Shown: positions 18,368 to 26,602 of the stretch, in pieces
How the letters are laid out: each line of letters begins with the position of its first letter
Numbering within the stretch: the stretch's first letter is position 1
NCBI RefSeq assembly: GCF_021560015.1
Contig: NZ_CP073588.1
Coordinates: forward strand, 4,200,501 to 4,264,500
Length of the DNA stretch: 64,000 bases
Direction: 5' to 3'
From: Shewanella vesiculosa
GTDB lineage: Bacteria > Pseudomonadota > Gammaproteobacteria > Enterobacterales > Shewanellaceae
Notes under the pieces: generated by a model
Databases searched by the model: none
The model's input: the letters and a program-made list of their open reading frames with translations, nothing else
Told to the model about the DNA's origin: nothing
Position numbers and translations under genes: made by a program

Positions 18368-18579
18368 GGTGTTTGTCCTGTAATGATGATGTTTACTCAT
18401 GCATTATGGTATGGGTAATAGCTTAAGACTATCTTAAAAATAACGACTTAGTTATTTGTCGGTAGTTTATGATTTTACTGTCAATATGTCGCCATGATTT
18501 ATCACAATCTAAGTGTTGCTTTTTATTGGTGGTCTTTTACACTAATGGCCACTTTTATTAACCTGATGGATTTTTACTG

Positions 18580-18870
18580 GTGAGTTCCCGCATCAAAATA
18601 AAACAAACTATCGCAATCTGGCTTAGTGCCATTTTGATTGTGTTGTCTGTTGCTGCGTCAGCCCATTCAGTTAGACATCTCGATGACGGTGTAAAAAATC
18701 ACTGTACCTTGTGTTTTCACCAACTTCATCTTAATAAAACCCTGCAGTTTTCCAGTTTTGTGTTTGCCGTTACTAAGCAAACTTTTGAACTTCAGCAGTA
18801 TACTCTACCTCCTTTCTCATCGGTTTTTCATCGCTATTACCACAGTCGCGCGCCACCACAATCCCTGTAA
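18580..18870 (+). CDS. Small secreted Cys/His protein of the zinc operon (putative zinc chaperone)
   Basis: 96 residues starting with GTG at 18580. It has a signal peptide (cleaved near SAHS) followed by a metal-binding-looking segment HCTLCFHQLHLNK and further His residues at the C-terminus. Similar small proteins in front of zinc-uptake genes in Shewanella and Vibrio relatives are labelled 'ABC-type zinc uptake system zinc chaperone'. I assign it from that memory plus context. It is followed at 90 bases by the His-rich porin gene and then znuA/znuB-like genes. I see no clear Zur box upstream. Confidence 0.55.
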   Translation: MSSRIKIKQTIAIWLSAILIVLSVAASAHSVRHLDDGVKNHCTLCFHQLHLNKTLQFSSFVFAVTKQTFELQQYTLPPFSSVFHRYYHSRAPPQSL

Positions 18871-18959
18871 TTCAACACATACATTTATTAATTTTTCCGT
18901 TATCGGATAGTTCATATTGAACAGCGATAGGCGGATATTTGTTGTATTTTGGAGATTTT

Positions 18960-20159
18960 ATGTCTGCGTTAAACACCCGTGTGTCAATTTTAGCATTAGC
19001 TTGTGCTGTGAGTTCTTATTCTGTCATGGCAGAAGATTCTAGTTTAACCAACCCTAATATAAGTGCAGTGCTCGATGGTTACTATCAAACAGGTGACCGA
19101 CCATTAGCTGAGCGTGCAGAAGGTTTTGGTTTAGGTGAAACTGAGTTGGCCTTGAGTGCCAATATTGATGAAATGTTTTACGGTAAAGTGACCGCCATTA
19201 TTGAGTCACATGACGGTGAAACAGAGCTTAATTTAGAAGAAGCCTTTATTCAAACATTAGCTATGCCTTATGGTTTATCGGTTCGTGCAGGTCGTTTTTT
19301 ATCTGACATTGGCTATTTAAATAACCAACATTTACACACAGACTCATTTTCTGATCGTCCAGCTGCTTACCGTGCATTTTTAGGCGGACATTATTTTGAT
19401 GATGGTATTCGTTTAAACTATGTCGCGCCAACCGATCTCTACTGGACTCTGGGTGTCGAAGCGTTTAAGGGAGAAAGTTTACGTGCTGCGGATGCACATG
19501 GTGAGCGCGATTTTGATAACCTTGGGGTGTACAGTGCGTTAACCAAGATGGGGGGTGATATTGGTATAGAAAGTTCTTGGCAGTTAGGCTTAAGTTATCT
19601 TCGCAATCAAAATGGTCAAGCTTATGCCGAAGATGAGCATAATGAGGAAGAAGAGGGGCATGATGAAGAACATGCTGGACATAGCCATAGTGCTTCTTAT
19701 ACAGGTAAAAACACCTACATTGCTGATGTTGTTTATAAGTGGGCACCTAATGGTAACTACAAATACCAAAATTTAACTGTCAGTGGTGAATATTTTAGAG
19801 TAACTGATATTTTTGCTATGGAACCTGGTCATATTGTTGAGGCCGACCATGAAGATATTAGTAGTGATGACTATCACCAGGGCTGGTATGTCAGTAGTGT
19901 GTATCAATTTTCTCCTCGTTGGTCTGCTGGGATTCGTTATGGTCAAGTGGATACTTATGAAGTCCATGGCGATCACCTTCATCCACAACAATTGAAAGAG
20001 TCAGAAGTCAGTTTAGCATGGCACAGTAGTCATTTTTCGACAGTGCGCTTGCAATACACTCATCAGACTGGGACTAATTTCGATGGTTTTGAAGATGATA
20101 ATATCCTTACTTTACAATATGTCATGTCATTAGGAGCTCACGGTGCGCATCAATACTAA
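18960..20159 (+). CDS. Outer-membrane porin-like protein with His/Glu-rich zinc-binding loop
   Basis: About 399 residues with signal peptide (VMAEDS), then a beta-barrel protein. A low-complexity loop near residue 230-250 alternates acidic residues and His (EEGHDEEHAGHSHSA). More His pairs occur at VHGDHLHP, and the protein ends GAHGAHQY. Such loops bind zinc. Together with the following znuA-like and znuB-like genes this marks an outer-membrane zinc importer or concentrator. It has no TonB box or plug domain that I can see. Start: ATG 18960 has GGAG upstream. The gene overlaps the next by 17 bases. Confidence 0.7.
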   Translation: MSALNTRVSILALACAVSSYSVMAEDSSLTNPNISAVLDGYYQTGDRPLAERAEGFGLGETELALSANIDEMFYGKVTAIIESHDGETELNLEEAFIQTLAMPYGLSVRAGRFLSDIGYLNNQHLHTDSFSDRPAAYRAFLGGHYFDDGIRLNYVAPTDLYWTLGVEAFKGESLRAADAHGERDFDNLGVYSALTKMGGDIGIESSWQLGLSYLRNQNGQAYAEDEHNEEEEGHDEEHAGHSHSASYTGKNTYIADVVYKWAPNGNYKYQNLTVSGEYFRVTDIFAMEPGHIVEADHEDISSDDYHQGWYVSSVYQFSPRWSAGIRYGQVDTYEVHGDHLHPQQLKESEVSLAWHSSHFSTVRLQYTHQTGTNFDGFEDDNILTLQYVMSLGAHGAHQY

Positions 20160-21048
20160 ATTGCTTTTAGCAGTGGCTTCAATGTCACTGCTGTTTACCG
20201 CGACAGCACAAGCGGAACTCAATGTGTTTGCATGTGAACCTGAATATGCAGCACTGACATTAGCGCTAGCACCCGATGCAAAAGTGTATTCGGCAACAAC
20301 AGCGATGCAAGATCCACATCAAGTACAAGCAAGACCAAGCCTGATTGCGAAGATGCGTCAAGCTGATGTAGTGGTTTGTGCAGGGGCAGACTTAGAAATA
20401 GGTTGGCTGCCTATGCTGCAAATGAAGTCGGCTAATCCTCAGGTTAGGTCGACGGATAAGGGCTTATTTTTTGCTGCAGAGCATATTGATACCTTGGATA
20501 AGTTAGCCTCAGTGGATCGTTCAATGGGCGATGTTCATGCAAAGGGAAATCCCCATTTGCATCTTGATCCGCAGCGGATGTTAATAGTTGCACAGGCCTT
20601 GAGTACTAAATTTACTCAAATCGATCCTGACAATGCCAGTCTTTATCGTCAGTCGTTGGCCGATTTTAGCCAAGCTTGGCAAGCTAAAATACCGCAATGG
20701 CAACAGCAGGCTAAAGATTTAGCTGGTAAGAAGGTTATCGCCTACCATTCAAGCTTTCGTTATTTGTTCAAATGGATTGGCATTGAGCAAGTAGCCGATC
20801 TTGAGCCCAAGCCAGGTATCGCACCTACGAGTAGCCATTTAGCCTCTTTGCTTGTTCGTGCGGAAAAAGGCGATGTAATGGCGATTATTGTGGCGTCATA
20901 CCAAGATGAGCGTGGGGCAAAATGGTTAGGCGAACGCGCTAATCTGCCAGTATTGGTGCTACCGATATCGGTGGGTGGCAACGAAGAGAGTAAAGACCTG
21001 ATTAGCTTATACGACAGCATACTTAGCCTATTGAATAAGGTGAAATAA
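20143..21048 (+). CDS. znuA: Zinc ABC transporter periplasmic binding protein (ZnuA-like)
   Basis: 301 residues starting at GTG 20143, with AGGAG upstream and a signal peptide ending AQAEL. This is the cluster A-I metal-binding fold. Likely zinc ligands are His in DPHQVQARPS, His residues in GNPHLHLDP, His in IAYHSSFRYL and an acidic residue in the C-terminal VASYQDERGAKW region. It is translationally coupled to the porin by overlap and is 4 bases before the permease gene. It captures Zn2+ in the periplasm and hands it to the permease. Confidence 0.82.
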   Translation: MRINTKLLLAVASMSLLFTATAQAELNVFACEPEYAALTLALAPDAKVYSATTAMQDPHQVQARPSLIAKMRQADVVVCAGADLEIGWLPMLQMKSANPQVRSTDKGLFFAAEHIDTLDKLASVDRSMGDVHAKGNPHLHLDPQRMLIVAQALSTKFTQIDPDNASLYRQSLADFSQAWQAKIPQWQQQAKDLAGKKVIAYHSSFRYLFKWIGIEQVADLEPKPGIAPTSSHLASLLVRAEKGDVMAIIVASYQDERGAKWLGERANLPVLVLPISVGGNEESKDLISLYDSILSLLNKVK

Positions 21049-21052
21049 CACT

Positions 21053-21826
21053 ATGTTTGATGTTGAGTTACTGTCTATCTTGTTGCCTGCGTTAGCGGCA
21101 GGGTTATTGGTATTATCAACCCATGTGCTGTTAGGTCAACAAGTGCTTAAGCGTGGCATTATCTTTATTGATTTGGCTATTGCTCAAGTTGCAGCCTTAG
21201 GGGCGATAGTATCGCACATTGATCATAGGCTAGAGGATTTACCCTATGCCCATGTGTGGATGCCTGCGTTGTTTGCCCTAGGCGGTGCAGGCATTATTGC
21301 TTGGATGGCAAAGCGGTTAGTCGGTGAGCTCGAGGCATTTATTGGCTGCTTTTATGTGCTCAGTGCGGTGGCGGCAATGTTGTTATTAGCCAACGACCCT
21401 CATGGTGCTGAGTTATTAAAGCAATTAATGTCGGGGCAAATATTGTGGGTGAGTTGGTCTCAGTTAGCACTACCGGCAGTGGTTTCTGCCGGTATTCTGG
21501 GGATTATTATCGCCAAACCGCAAATATTAGATGGTGCTGGGTTTTACTTTCTATTTGCCTTAGTGATTACTTTGTCGGTGGAACTCGTGGGAGTGTATTT
21601 AGTGTTTAGCACCCTAATTTTGCCGGCTTTAGCCTTAAACCAATATCATGGTAAACCCAAACTCGCTTTGGCGTATGGGGTCGGTATTGTGGGTTATATT
21701 GCTGGGTTGCTGTTGTCTGCTAGTTATGACTTACCCAGTGGTGCAGCCATAGTGGCAACATTAGCGTTAAGTGCATTTTTATTTAGAATGTTGCTAAAAC
21801 TGCGATTGCCAGTATTAGCTGGTTAA
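21053..21826 (+). CDS. znuB: Zinc ABC transporter permease (ZnuB-like)
   Basis: 257 residues with seven to eight hydrophobic helices. The family landmarks are LGQQVLKRGIIFIDLAIAQVAALG near the N-terminus and LVFSTLILPALALNQ near the C-terminus. It forms the inner-membrane channel for Zn2+. The gene starts 4 bases after the ZnuA-like gene, and the operon ends at a hairpin. No ATP-binding subunit (ZnuC) is encoded in this cluster, so that part must come from elsewhere in the genome. Confidence 0.85.
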   Translation: MFDVELLSILLPALAAGLLVLSTHVLLGQQVLKRGIIFIDLAIAQVAALGAIVSHIDHRLEDLPYAHVWMPALFALGGAGIIAWMAKRLVGELEAFIGCFYVLSAVAAMLLLANDPHGAELLKQLMSGQILWVSWSQLALPAVVSAGILGIIIAKPQILDGAGFYFLFALVITLSVELVGVYLVFSTLILPALALNQYHGKPKLALAYGVGIVGYIAGLLLSASYDLPSGAAIVATLALSAFLFRMLLKLRLPVLAG

Positions 21827-21881
21827 GCCACTAATAATTAACTTGTTAACCCAATGGCTAATCTTTCATAGAAAGCTTGTT

Positions 21882-21909
21882 ACTCTGCCCCTGCTCACAG
21901 GGGCAGAGT
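21882..21909 (+). terminator. Hairpin ending the zinc operon
   Basis: ACTCTGCCCCTG pairs perfectly with CAGGGGCAGAGT around CTCA. The stem is very stable, but only ATTTC follows. Confidence 0.7.
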
Positions 21910-21994
21910 ATTTCAGCGTACATATGTAAACAAAACGTTGAGTCCCTAGACTAGCATCGCTATACTGACGCCAATTTTATTGCAGGAGTATGCT

Positions 21995-22726
21995 GTGCTG
22001 CTTATCGCTCGTTCAATCATTCTCGCCGTGCTATTATTTTTAGCCTTTATATTTTCGGTTGTCATTTGCCTATTTCGGCCTATGCATCGCGACAATGTAC
22101 ATTTTGTGGCCCGTTTTTTTGGTTCCGTTGCGCCAGTATTGGGCATTAAAGTCATTAAACGTGTTCACTCAGCGAGTGCTACTCCGCAACCTTGTATTTA
22201 CTTAGCTAATCATCAAAATAATTTTGATTTATTTACCCATACATCAGTGGTGCCTAAAGCGACAGTGAGCTTAGGTAAAAAAAGTTTGCTATGGATGCCG
22301 TTATTCGGGCAAATTTATTGGTTATCGGGCAATATTCTTATTGATCGTAAAAACCGTCATAGTGCGTTTGATACTATGGCGAAAACAGTCGATAAGATGA
22401 AAAATAAACTCCTGTCAGTGTGGATATTTCCTGAAGGAACTCGTTCTCGTGGTCGTGGATTATTACCCTTTAAAGTGGGTGCTTTTCACACTGCGATAGC
22501 TGCCCAAGCACCCATAGTGCCAGTCTTAGCGTCTTGTCAGAATCATATAAACCTAAATCGTTGGAACAACGGTGTGGTGATTGTAGAAATGATGGCGCCA
22601 GTAGCCACGGCAGGTTTAGATAAAAATGATGTGAAAGCATTAAATGCTAAAGTGCATCAATTAATGTCAGCACGTTTGGTCGAATTGAATAAAGAAGCAC
22701 AAGCATTAATGCTACAAGCGCAATAA
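21995..22726 (+). CDS. plsC: 1-acyl-sn-glycerol-3-phosphate acyltransferase
   Basis: 243 residues in the form starting at GTG 21995 (AGGAG six bases upstream). A TTG at 21980 lies before the ribosome site and is rejected. It matches E. coli PlsC along its length: NHQNNFD (the NHx4D catalytic pair), VGKKSLLWMPLFGQIYWLSGNILIDR, FPEGTRSRGRGLLPFK and INLNRWNNG. It acylates lysophosphatidate to phosphatidate in the inner membrane, an essential phospholipid step. An N-terminal hydrophobic helix anchors it. Confidence 0.92.
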   Translation: MLLIARSIILAVLLFLAFIFSVVICLFRPMHRDNVHFVARFFGSVAPVLGIKVIKRVHSASATPQPCIYLANHQNNFDLFTHTSVVPKATVSLGKKSLLWMPLFGQIYWLSGNILIDRKNRHSAFDTMAKTVDKMKNKLLSVWIFPEGTRSRGRGLLPFKVGAFHTAIAAQAPIVPVLASCQNHINLNRWNNGVVIVEMMAPVATAGLDKNDVKALNAKVHQLMSARLVELNKEAQALMLQAQ

Positions 22727-22826
22727 TATTGTTATCGGTCGCCTAACATCGCTCATAAACTCGCAACTTGTGTCAGTTTGGGTATAATTGAATAAATTTT
22801 TACAGGTCCTATTTACGGAGTAATCC

Positions 22827-23264
22827 ATGTCTGTTGAGCGTCAGTTAAAAGAACAATTTGCTGAAAATCTTGAAATTGTTGATGCCTTACTTGCCGATGG
22901 TTCAGAGCCTGATGCGGAATATACTATTGAACATCATTTTTCTGCGACCAATTTTGATCGTTTAGAAAAAGCCGCTGTTGACGCATTTAAACTCGGTTTT
23001 GAAGTGAACGATGCCGAAGAAATGGAGCTTGAAGATGGCTCGATTATTTTCTGTTTTGATGCTATCGCTAAGCATAAGCTAGAAGTGCCTTTATTGGATA
23101 AAGCCTGTGAACAGTTAATTCAACTCGCCGCCAAGCAAAAAGTAGACTATGACGGTTGGGGAACTTACTTTGTTGGTGATGAAGTTGAAGGCGACGAAGA
23201 AGACGATGAATTTGAAGATGATGAATACGAAGATGACAATGACTCAGATGATAAATTTCACTAA
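22827..23264 (+). CDS. rraB: Regulator of ribonuclease E activity B
   Basis: 145 residues. The N-terminal domain (about 1-112) has the RraB features [33 protein letters not shown] and [14 protein letters not shown]. The C-terminus is a strongly acidic tail rich in Asp and Glu. RraB binds the C-terminal part of RNase E and alters which RNAs it degrades. Start: ATG 22827 with ACGGAG upstream. It ends at a long bidirectional terminator. Confidence 0.9.
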   Translation: MSVERQLKEQFAENLEIVDALLADGSEPDAEYTIEHHFSATNFDRLEKAAVDAFKLGFEVNDAEEMELEDGSIIFCFDAIAKHKLEVPLLDKACEQLIQLAAKQKVDYDGWGTYFVGDEVEGDEEDDEFEDDEYEDDNDSDDKFH

Positions 23265-23272
23265 GTAATCAT

Positions 23273-23335
23273 TTGCTATTCAGCCATAAAAAAACGCTCA
23301 TCCATGATGAGCGTTTTTTTATGGCTGAATAGCAA
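23273..23335. terminator. Long bidirectional terminator (30-bp perfect stem)
   Basis: TTGCTATTCAGCCATAAAAA at 23273 begins a 30-base arm (23273-23302) that pairs perfectly with 23306-23335 around a CAT loop. The runs of seven A and seven T give a T run in both directions, serving rraB and the convergent diguanylate cyclase gene. Confidence 0.9.
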
Positions 23336-23349
23336 TTATTGATAACCTA

Positions 23350-24306
23350 TTATTTATTAATAACGCTTTGATTACGACCTTGTTGTTTAGCAAGATATAG
23401 TGCTTTATCTGCACCGGATAACCAGGTAGAGCTATTGTCTATTTCTGAATCTAAATCATTAATCCCTATACTTATAGTGACTTTTATCAGGCGATTTTCG
23501 AATGCTATTTCAGATTCTTCAATGCGTTTTCGTAACCGTTCGGTAAAGTTCAGTGCATCTTCTGCTGTGGTTTTAGATAACACCACGCCAAACTCTTCAC
23601 CACCATAACGGCCGGCACAGTCGGTTTCACGTAATGCTTGTTTTAACAGATAAGCGATATGTTGGATAACTTTATCGCCAGCAGGGTGACCATACTTGTC
23701 GTTAATTAGTTTGAAATTATCAATATCAATCATGACTAAAGATGCCGCATCACCGTAACGTGAATAGCGATCAAACTCTTTTTCCATACAATCTTGCCAG
23801 TGGCGACGGTTATGTAGCTGGGTTAAGCCATCGGTTTGGCTTAATTGCTCCAGTTGCTCATTGGCCGATTTTAATTGCAGTTTATTTACCGCTATATCGG
23901 TTACATCATAGACAATAATACTGATGTGGGTGATTTGCCCTGTTAATGAAGCTAATGGCAGTAAGGTAATGTTCTGAAACATAAAATCTGCTCGTCCCGT
24001 TACTGGCCGATAGTTTTTAAACTTAAATACGTATGGACGTTGTTCCCAACTAATAAAAGTGCGATTTTTTAATAAAAATACCGATTCCATTTTTTTCTTC
24101 AGCCAATCAGCCTGTAAATCTGGAAACTGTTCGAACAGATTTTTACCCTTAATGGAGTTCGGTGATACGCCGCTGTGGTTTTCCATAAAACCATTCCAAA
24201 GCTGGATATTATAGTCGCGATCGAGCACAACTAAGCCTACCTCAATGGTTTGCACCATATCGATTAGCCAGTGAAGCTCATTCATCGCACTTTGGTCATT
24301 TGACAT
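23350..24306 (-). CDS. PAS-GGDEF diguanylate cyclase
   Basis: 318 residues. A PAS domain occupies about 10-130 (VGLVVLDRDYNIQLWNGF). A short helix (LQLKSANEQLEQLSQTD) links to a GGDEF domain (150-318) with the active-site GGEEF and an RETD five residues before it, which is a complete inhibitory I-site. It should make cyclic di-GMP with product feedback. It is the second gene of an operon with the REC-CheC protein (15 bases apart), which probably controls or is controlled with it. Confidence 0.9.
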   Translation of the reverse strand: MSNDQSAMNELHWLIDMVQTIEVGLVVLDRDYNIQLWNGFMENHSGVSPNSIKGKNLFEQFPDLQADWLKKKMESVFLLKNRTFISWEQRPYVFKFKNYRPVTGRADFMFQNITLLPLASLTGQITHISIIVYDVTDIAVNKLQLKSANEQLEQLSQTDGLTQLHNRRHWQDCMEKEFDRYSRYGDAASLVMIDIDNFKLINDKYGHPAGDKVIQHIAYLLKQALRETDCAGRYGGEEFGVVLSKTTAEDALNFTERLRKRIEESEIAFENRLIKVTISIGINDLDSEIDNSSTWLSGADKALYLAKQQGRNQSVINK

Positions 24307-24321
24307 AAAGAGTATCCAACA

Positions 24322-25317
24322 TTAATCGAGTAAGTAGCCAAGCTTATAGTTAAGCGTAGGAATAGAGTCTTCAGTAAACAGCAGCAAAAGATCACATTGA
24401 ATATTGTAATCTTCGATTCGATAGTTGATTTCCATCGCTAGAGTTCGTTGCCATTTGTCTGAGTTGTCGTGAATGAGTTCATTGACGCTGCAATGTCTGC
24501 CAAGTACAACCGGATGTGCCTGACTGAATTTCATGTCAAGTTGTTCAGATATACCATTTAGAAATGCTCCGATGAGCACGTTACCGGTATCCATCATCAC
24601 TTCTATTTCTGTGGTGATGTCCTCTGGGTTATCTAAGCCCATCAATTTGGCCATGTCTTCAAAGCTAGAGTCATGGAACAGCAATAACGCTTCACCAGCG
24701 ATTCCTGCACCAATAAATCCTTGGCACAGCCCTGATACAGTTGAGTTTCGCTCGGTGGCTTTTAAGGCCATGGTTAATTCACTAACTTCTAGCACGTTCA
24801 CATTTGGGATTGGTAATAATACAAATACATCTAGAAGCTTAGCGAGTAAGTCTGCGGCTCTACCCATAGCGACGTTAGCGATTTCTTGGCATGCGTCACG
24901 CATATCAACTTTCATCATTGGAGTGTCGTCAGCTTTATTACCCTGAGTAAGGGTTAAAATGCCGTACTCTTGCAAAATATGGCTGATAGCTTCTGCACTA
25001 ACGGGTTTTTGAATAAAGTCTAGAGCACCTAAAGCTTTGACTCGCTCATGGGCTTTAATTTGAATATCACCTGACACCACAATGATCAGCGCGGGTAAAT
25101 CTTGCTGTTGTACCGCTTGGAGTACTTCATAACCATCCATCACCGGCATGTTGAGATCGAGAAAGACAATCTCACCTTTACCTGCGCGAATGACCTCAAG
25201 CCCTTCTGCACCATTGGTGGCGTAGCTAATTTCAACGTCCCAGTCTTTGGGGAGAGTTCTTGCCATTTGTTTTCTGGCGAGTGCAGAGTCGTCGCATATT
25301 AATATTGGAATGGTCAT
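24322..25317 (-). CDS. Response regulator with CheC-like phosphatase domain
   Basis: 331 residues. The N-terminal receiver domain (1-125) is intact: ICDDSALARK, FLDLNMP phospho-Asp, VVSGD and KPVSAE. A CheC/CheX-type domain follows (about 140-331), with the phosphatase patterns DACQEIANVAMG (D/ExxxExxN) and EVMMDTGNVLIG (ExxxDxxN). CheC proteins remove phosphate from CheY. This fusion could be a phosphorylation-gated CheY phosphatase or receiver sink. It is operon-linked to the GGDEF protein. Confidence 0.85.
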   Translation of the reverse strand: MTIPILICDDSALARKQMARTLPKDWDVEISYATNGAEGLEVIRAGKGEIVFLDLNMPVMDGYEVLQAVQQQDLPALIIVVSGDIQIKAHERVKALGALDFIQKPVSAEAISHILQEYGILTLTQGNKADDTPMMKVDMRDACQEIANVAMGRAADLLAKLLDVFVLLPIPNVNVLEVSELTMALKATERNSTVSGLCQGFIGAGIAGEALLLFHDSSFEDMAKLMGLDNPEDITTEIEVMMDTGNVLIGAFLNGISEQLDMKFSQAHPVVLGRHCSVNELIHDNSDKWQRTLAMEINYRIEDYNIQCDLLLLFTEDSIPTLNYKLGYLLD

Positions 25318-25520
25318 TGTTGCTGGTCTTCCTTATTTCGCCTTTAAGAAAAAAACACTCATTAATGCAACCGCGAGTGGTATGAGGCGGATAGTTATAA
25401 TTATAAGACTATTTACAGCGATTTTTTGTTCGTTAGCTCATTATACGTATTTGCTTACAATATTGATAACTTAGTTTTAACATTTAATTAAGTTGGTAAC
25501 ATTTGTATAGCTGTTACCAC

Positions 25521-25546
25521 AATGTCATCAATGTCATCAATGTCAT
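25521..25546. repeat. Short tandem repeat of AATGTCATC (almost 3 copies)
   Basis: AATGTCATC occurs at 25521 and 25530, and AATGTCAT at 25539. It may be slippage or a regulator array. It lies about 215 bases before the crotonase gene. Confidence 0.6.
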
Positions 25547-25732
25547 ATCAATCTGGCGTTACATTTCGTGTAGAAGCATGAAGATTGGATGGTTATGCCT
25601 AAATTGATACTGTATCAGGCTAACACTCAATGGAATATTGTTCAAAATAAAGCGTGGCAACATTTTGACCAATGCTGATTATTTGTCATGTTATTACTAT
25701 TCGGCAGATAGTCCAGATATGTTAGTCTAAAG

Positions 25733-25747
25733 ACTGGCCTGACCAGT
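25733..25747 (+). promoter_or_regulatory. FadR-like operator before the crotonase gene
   Basis: ACTGGCCTGACCAGT differs at one position from the symmetric gammaproteobacterial FadR target ACTGGTCNGACCAGT. It lies 13 bases before the start codon and just ahead of the AGGG ribosome site, a position suited to repression by FadR released by long-chain acyl-CoA. Confidence 0.65.
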
Positions 25748-25760
25748 AATAGGGTGCTTT

Positions 25761-26567
25761 ATGGAAAAAGAGTTAATTAAGTTCAGGGTTGAGCATGGTA
25801 TTGCCCATGTTTGCTTAAACAGACCCAGTAAAATAAATGCGCTTAATGTTGAGATGTTTACCGCGATAGATGTGCTTATTAAGCAGATCAGAGCGGATAA
25901 ACAGATTAATGCGGTGATTTTATCCGGCGCCGAAGGCAATTTCTGTTCAGGCTTAGATGTGAAGAGTGTGGCGAGTTCACCCACCAGTGCCTTGAAGCTA
26001 TTATTTAAGTGGTTGCCAGGTAATGCAAACTTAGCTCAGCGGGTGTCTTTGGGCTGGCAGCGTTTACCGATTCCTGTTATTGCGGTGTTAGACGGCTGTT
26101 GTTATGGCGGTGGCACCCAAATAGCTTTAGGGGCTGATATTCGTATTGCCACGCCACATTGTAAGTTGTCGATAATGGAAGCAAAGTGGGGGCTTGTGCC
26201 AGATATGGCTGGTTTGGTGGCATTAAGACAAATTATGCCGAAAGACAAAGCGTTGATGTTGACCTATACCGCGGATATTTTAACTGCTGAGCAAGCGCTT
26301 GAGCTAGGTTTGGTGACTCAAATAAGTGATAACGCTTATGAGTATGCTACGGCATTAGCTCAAAAAATTATGCGTACTTCGCCCGATGCCAATGCCGCCA
26401 TTAAACGCAGTATCAATCAAAGTTGGAGTGCCTCTGTACGCAGTTTATTAGCCCGGGAATCGTTGAGCCAAATTCGATTGTTATTGGGGAAAAACCGGGT
26501 GATTGCTGCGATTAGACAAACTAAAAATCCACATAAGGCCTATCGCGTTCGTCAGTCTTGGTGGTAA
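25761..26567 (+). CDS. Crotonase / enoyl-CoA hydratase family protein
   Basis: 268 residues of the crotonase fold. The oxyanion-hole segments are FCSGLDV (near 58) and GCCYGGGTQIALGADIRIA (near 112), with the following EAKWGLVPDMAG. An acidic residue in the last motif stands where catalytic Glu/Asp residues occur in hydratases and isomerases, but the exact reaction cannot be read from sequence. A FadR-like operator directly upstream ties it to fatty-acid degradation. Start: ATG 25761, with AGGG seven bases before. Confidence 0.85.
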   Translation: MEKELIKFRVEHGIAHVCLNRPSKINALNVEMFTAIDVLIKQIRADKQINAVILSGAEGNFCSGLDVKSVASSPTSALKLLFKWLPGNANLAQRVSLGWQRLPIPVIAVLDGCCYGGGTQIALGADIRIATPHCKLSIMEAKWGLVPDMAGLVALRQIMPKDKALMLTYTADILTAEQALELGLVTQISDNAYEYATALAQKIMRTSPDANAAIKRSINQSWSASVRSLLARESLSQIRLLLGKNRVIAAIRQTKNPHKAYRVRQSWW

Positions 26568-26602
26568 GTAAATCGATTAGCACTAATGTATCAATGCAAT
26601 GA

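Larger units (their letters stand above)
25318..25760. other. Intergenic region between divergent signalling and crotonase genes
   Basis: 443 bases with no supported gene. It holds a triple 9-base direct repeat and a FadR-like operator, both listed separately. Confidence 0.55.

Noticed and set aside
18368..18579. Zur box before the zinc operon
   Set aside because: I looked for a GAAATGTTATA-type dyad and found no convincing match on either strand.
19465..19746. Minus-strand frame rich in His, Gln and Tyr inside the porin gene
   Set aside because: It is the complement of the D/E/H-rich loop and flanking codons, has no ribosome site, and is a shadow.
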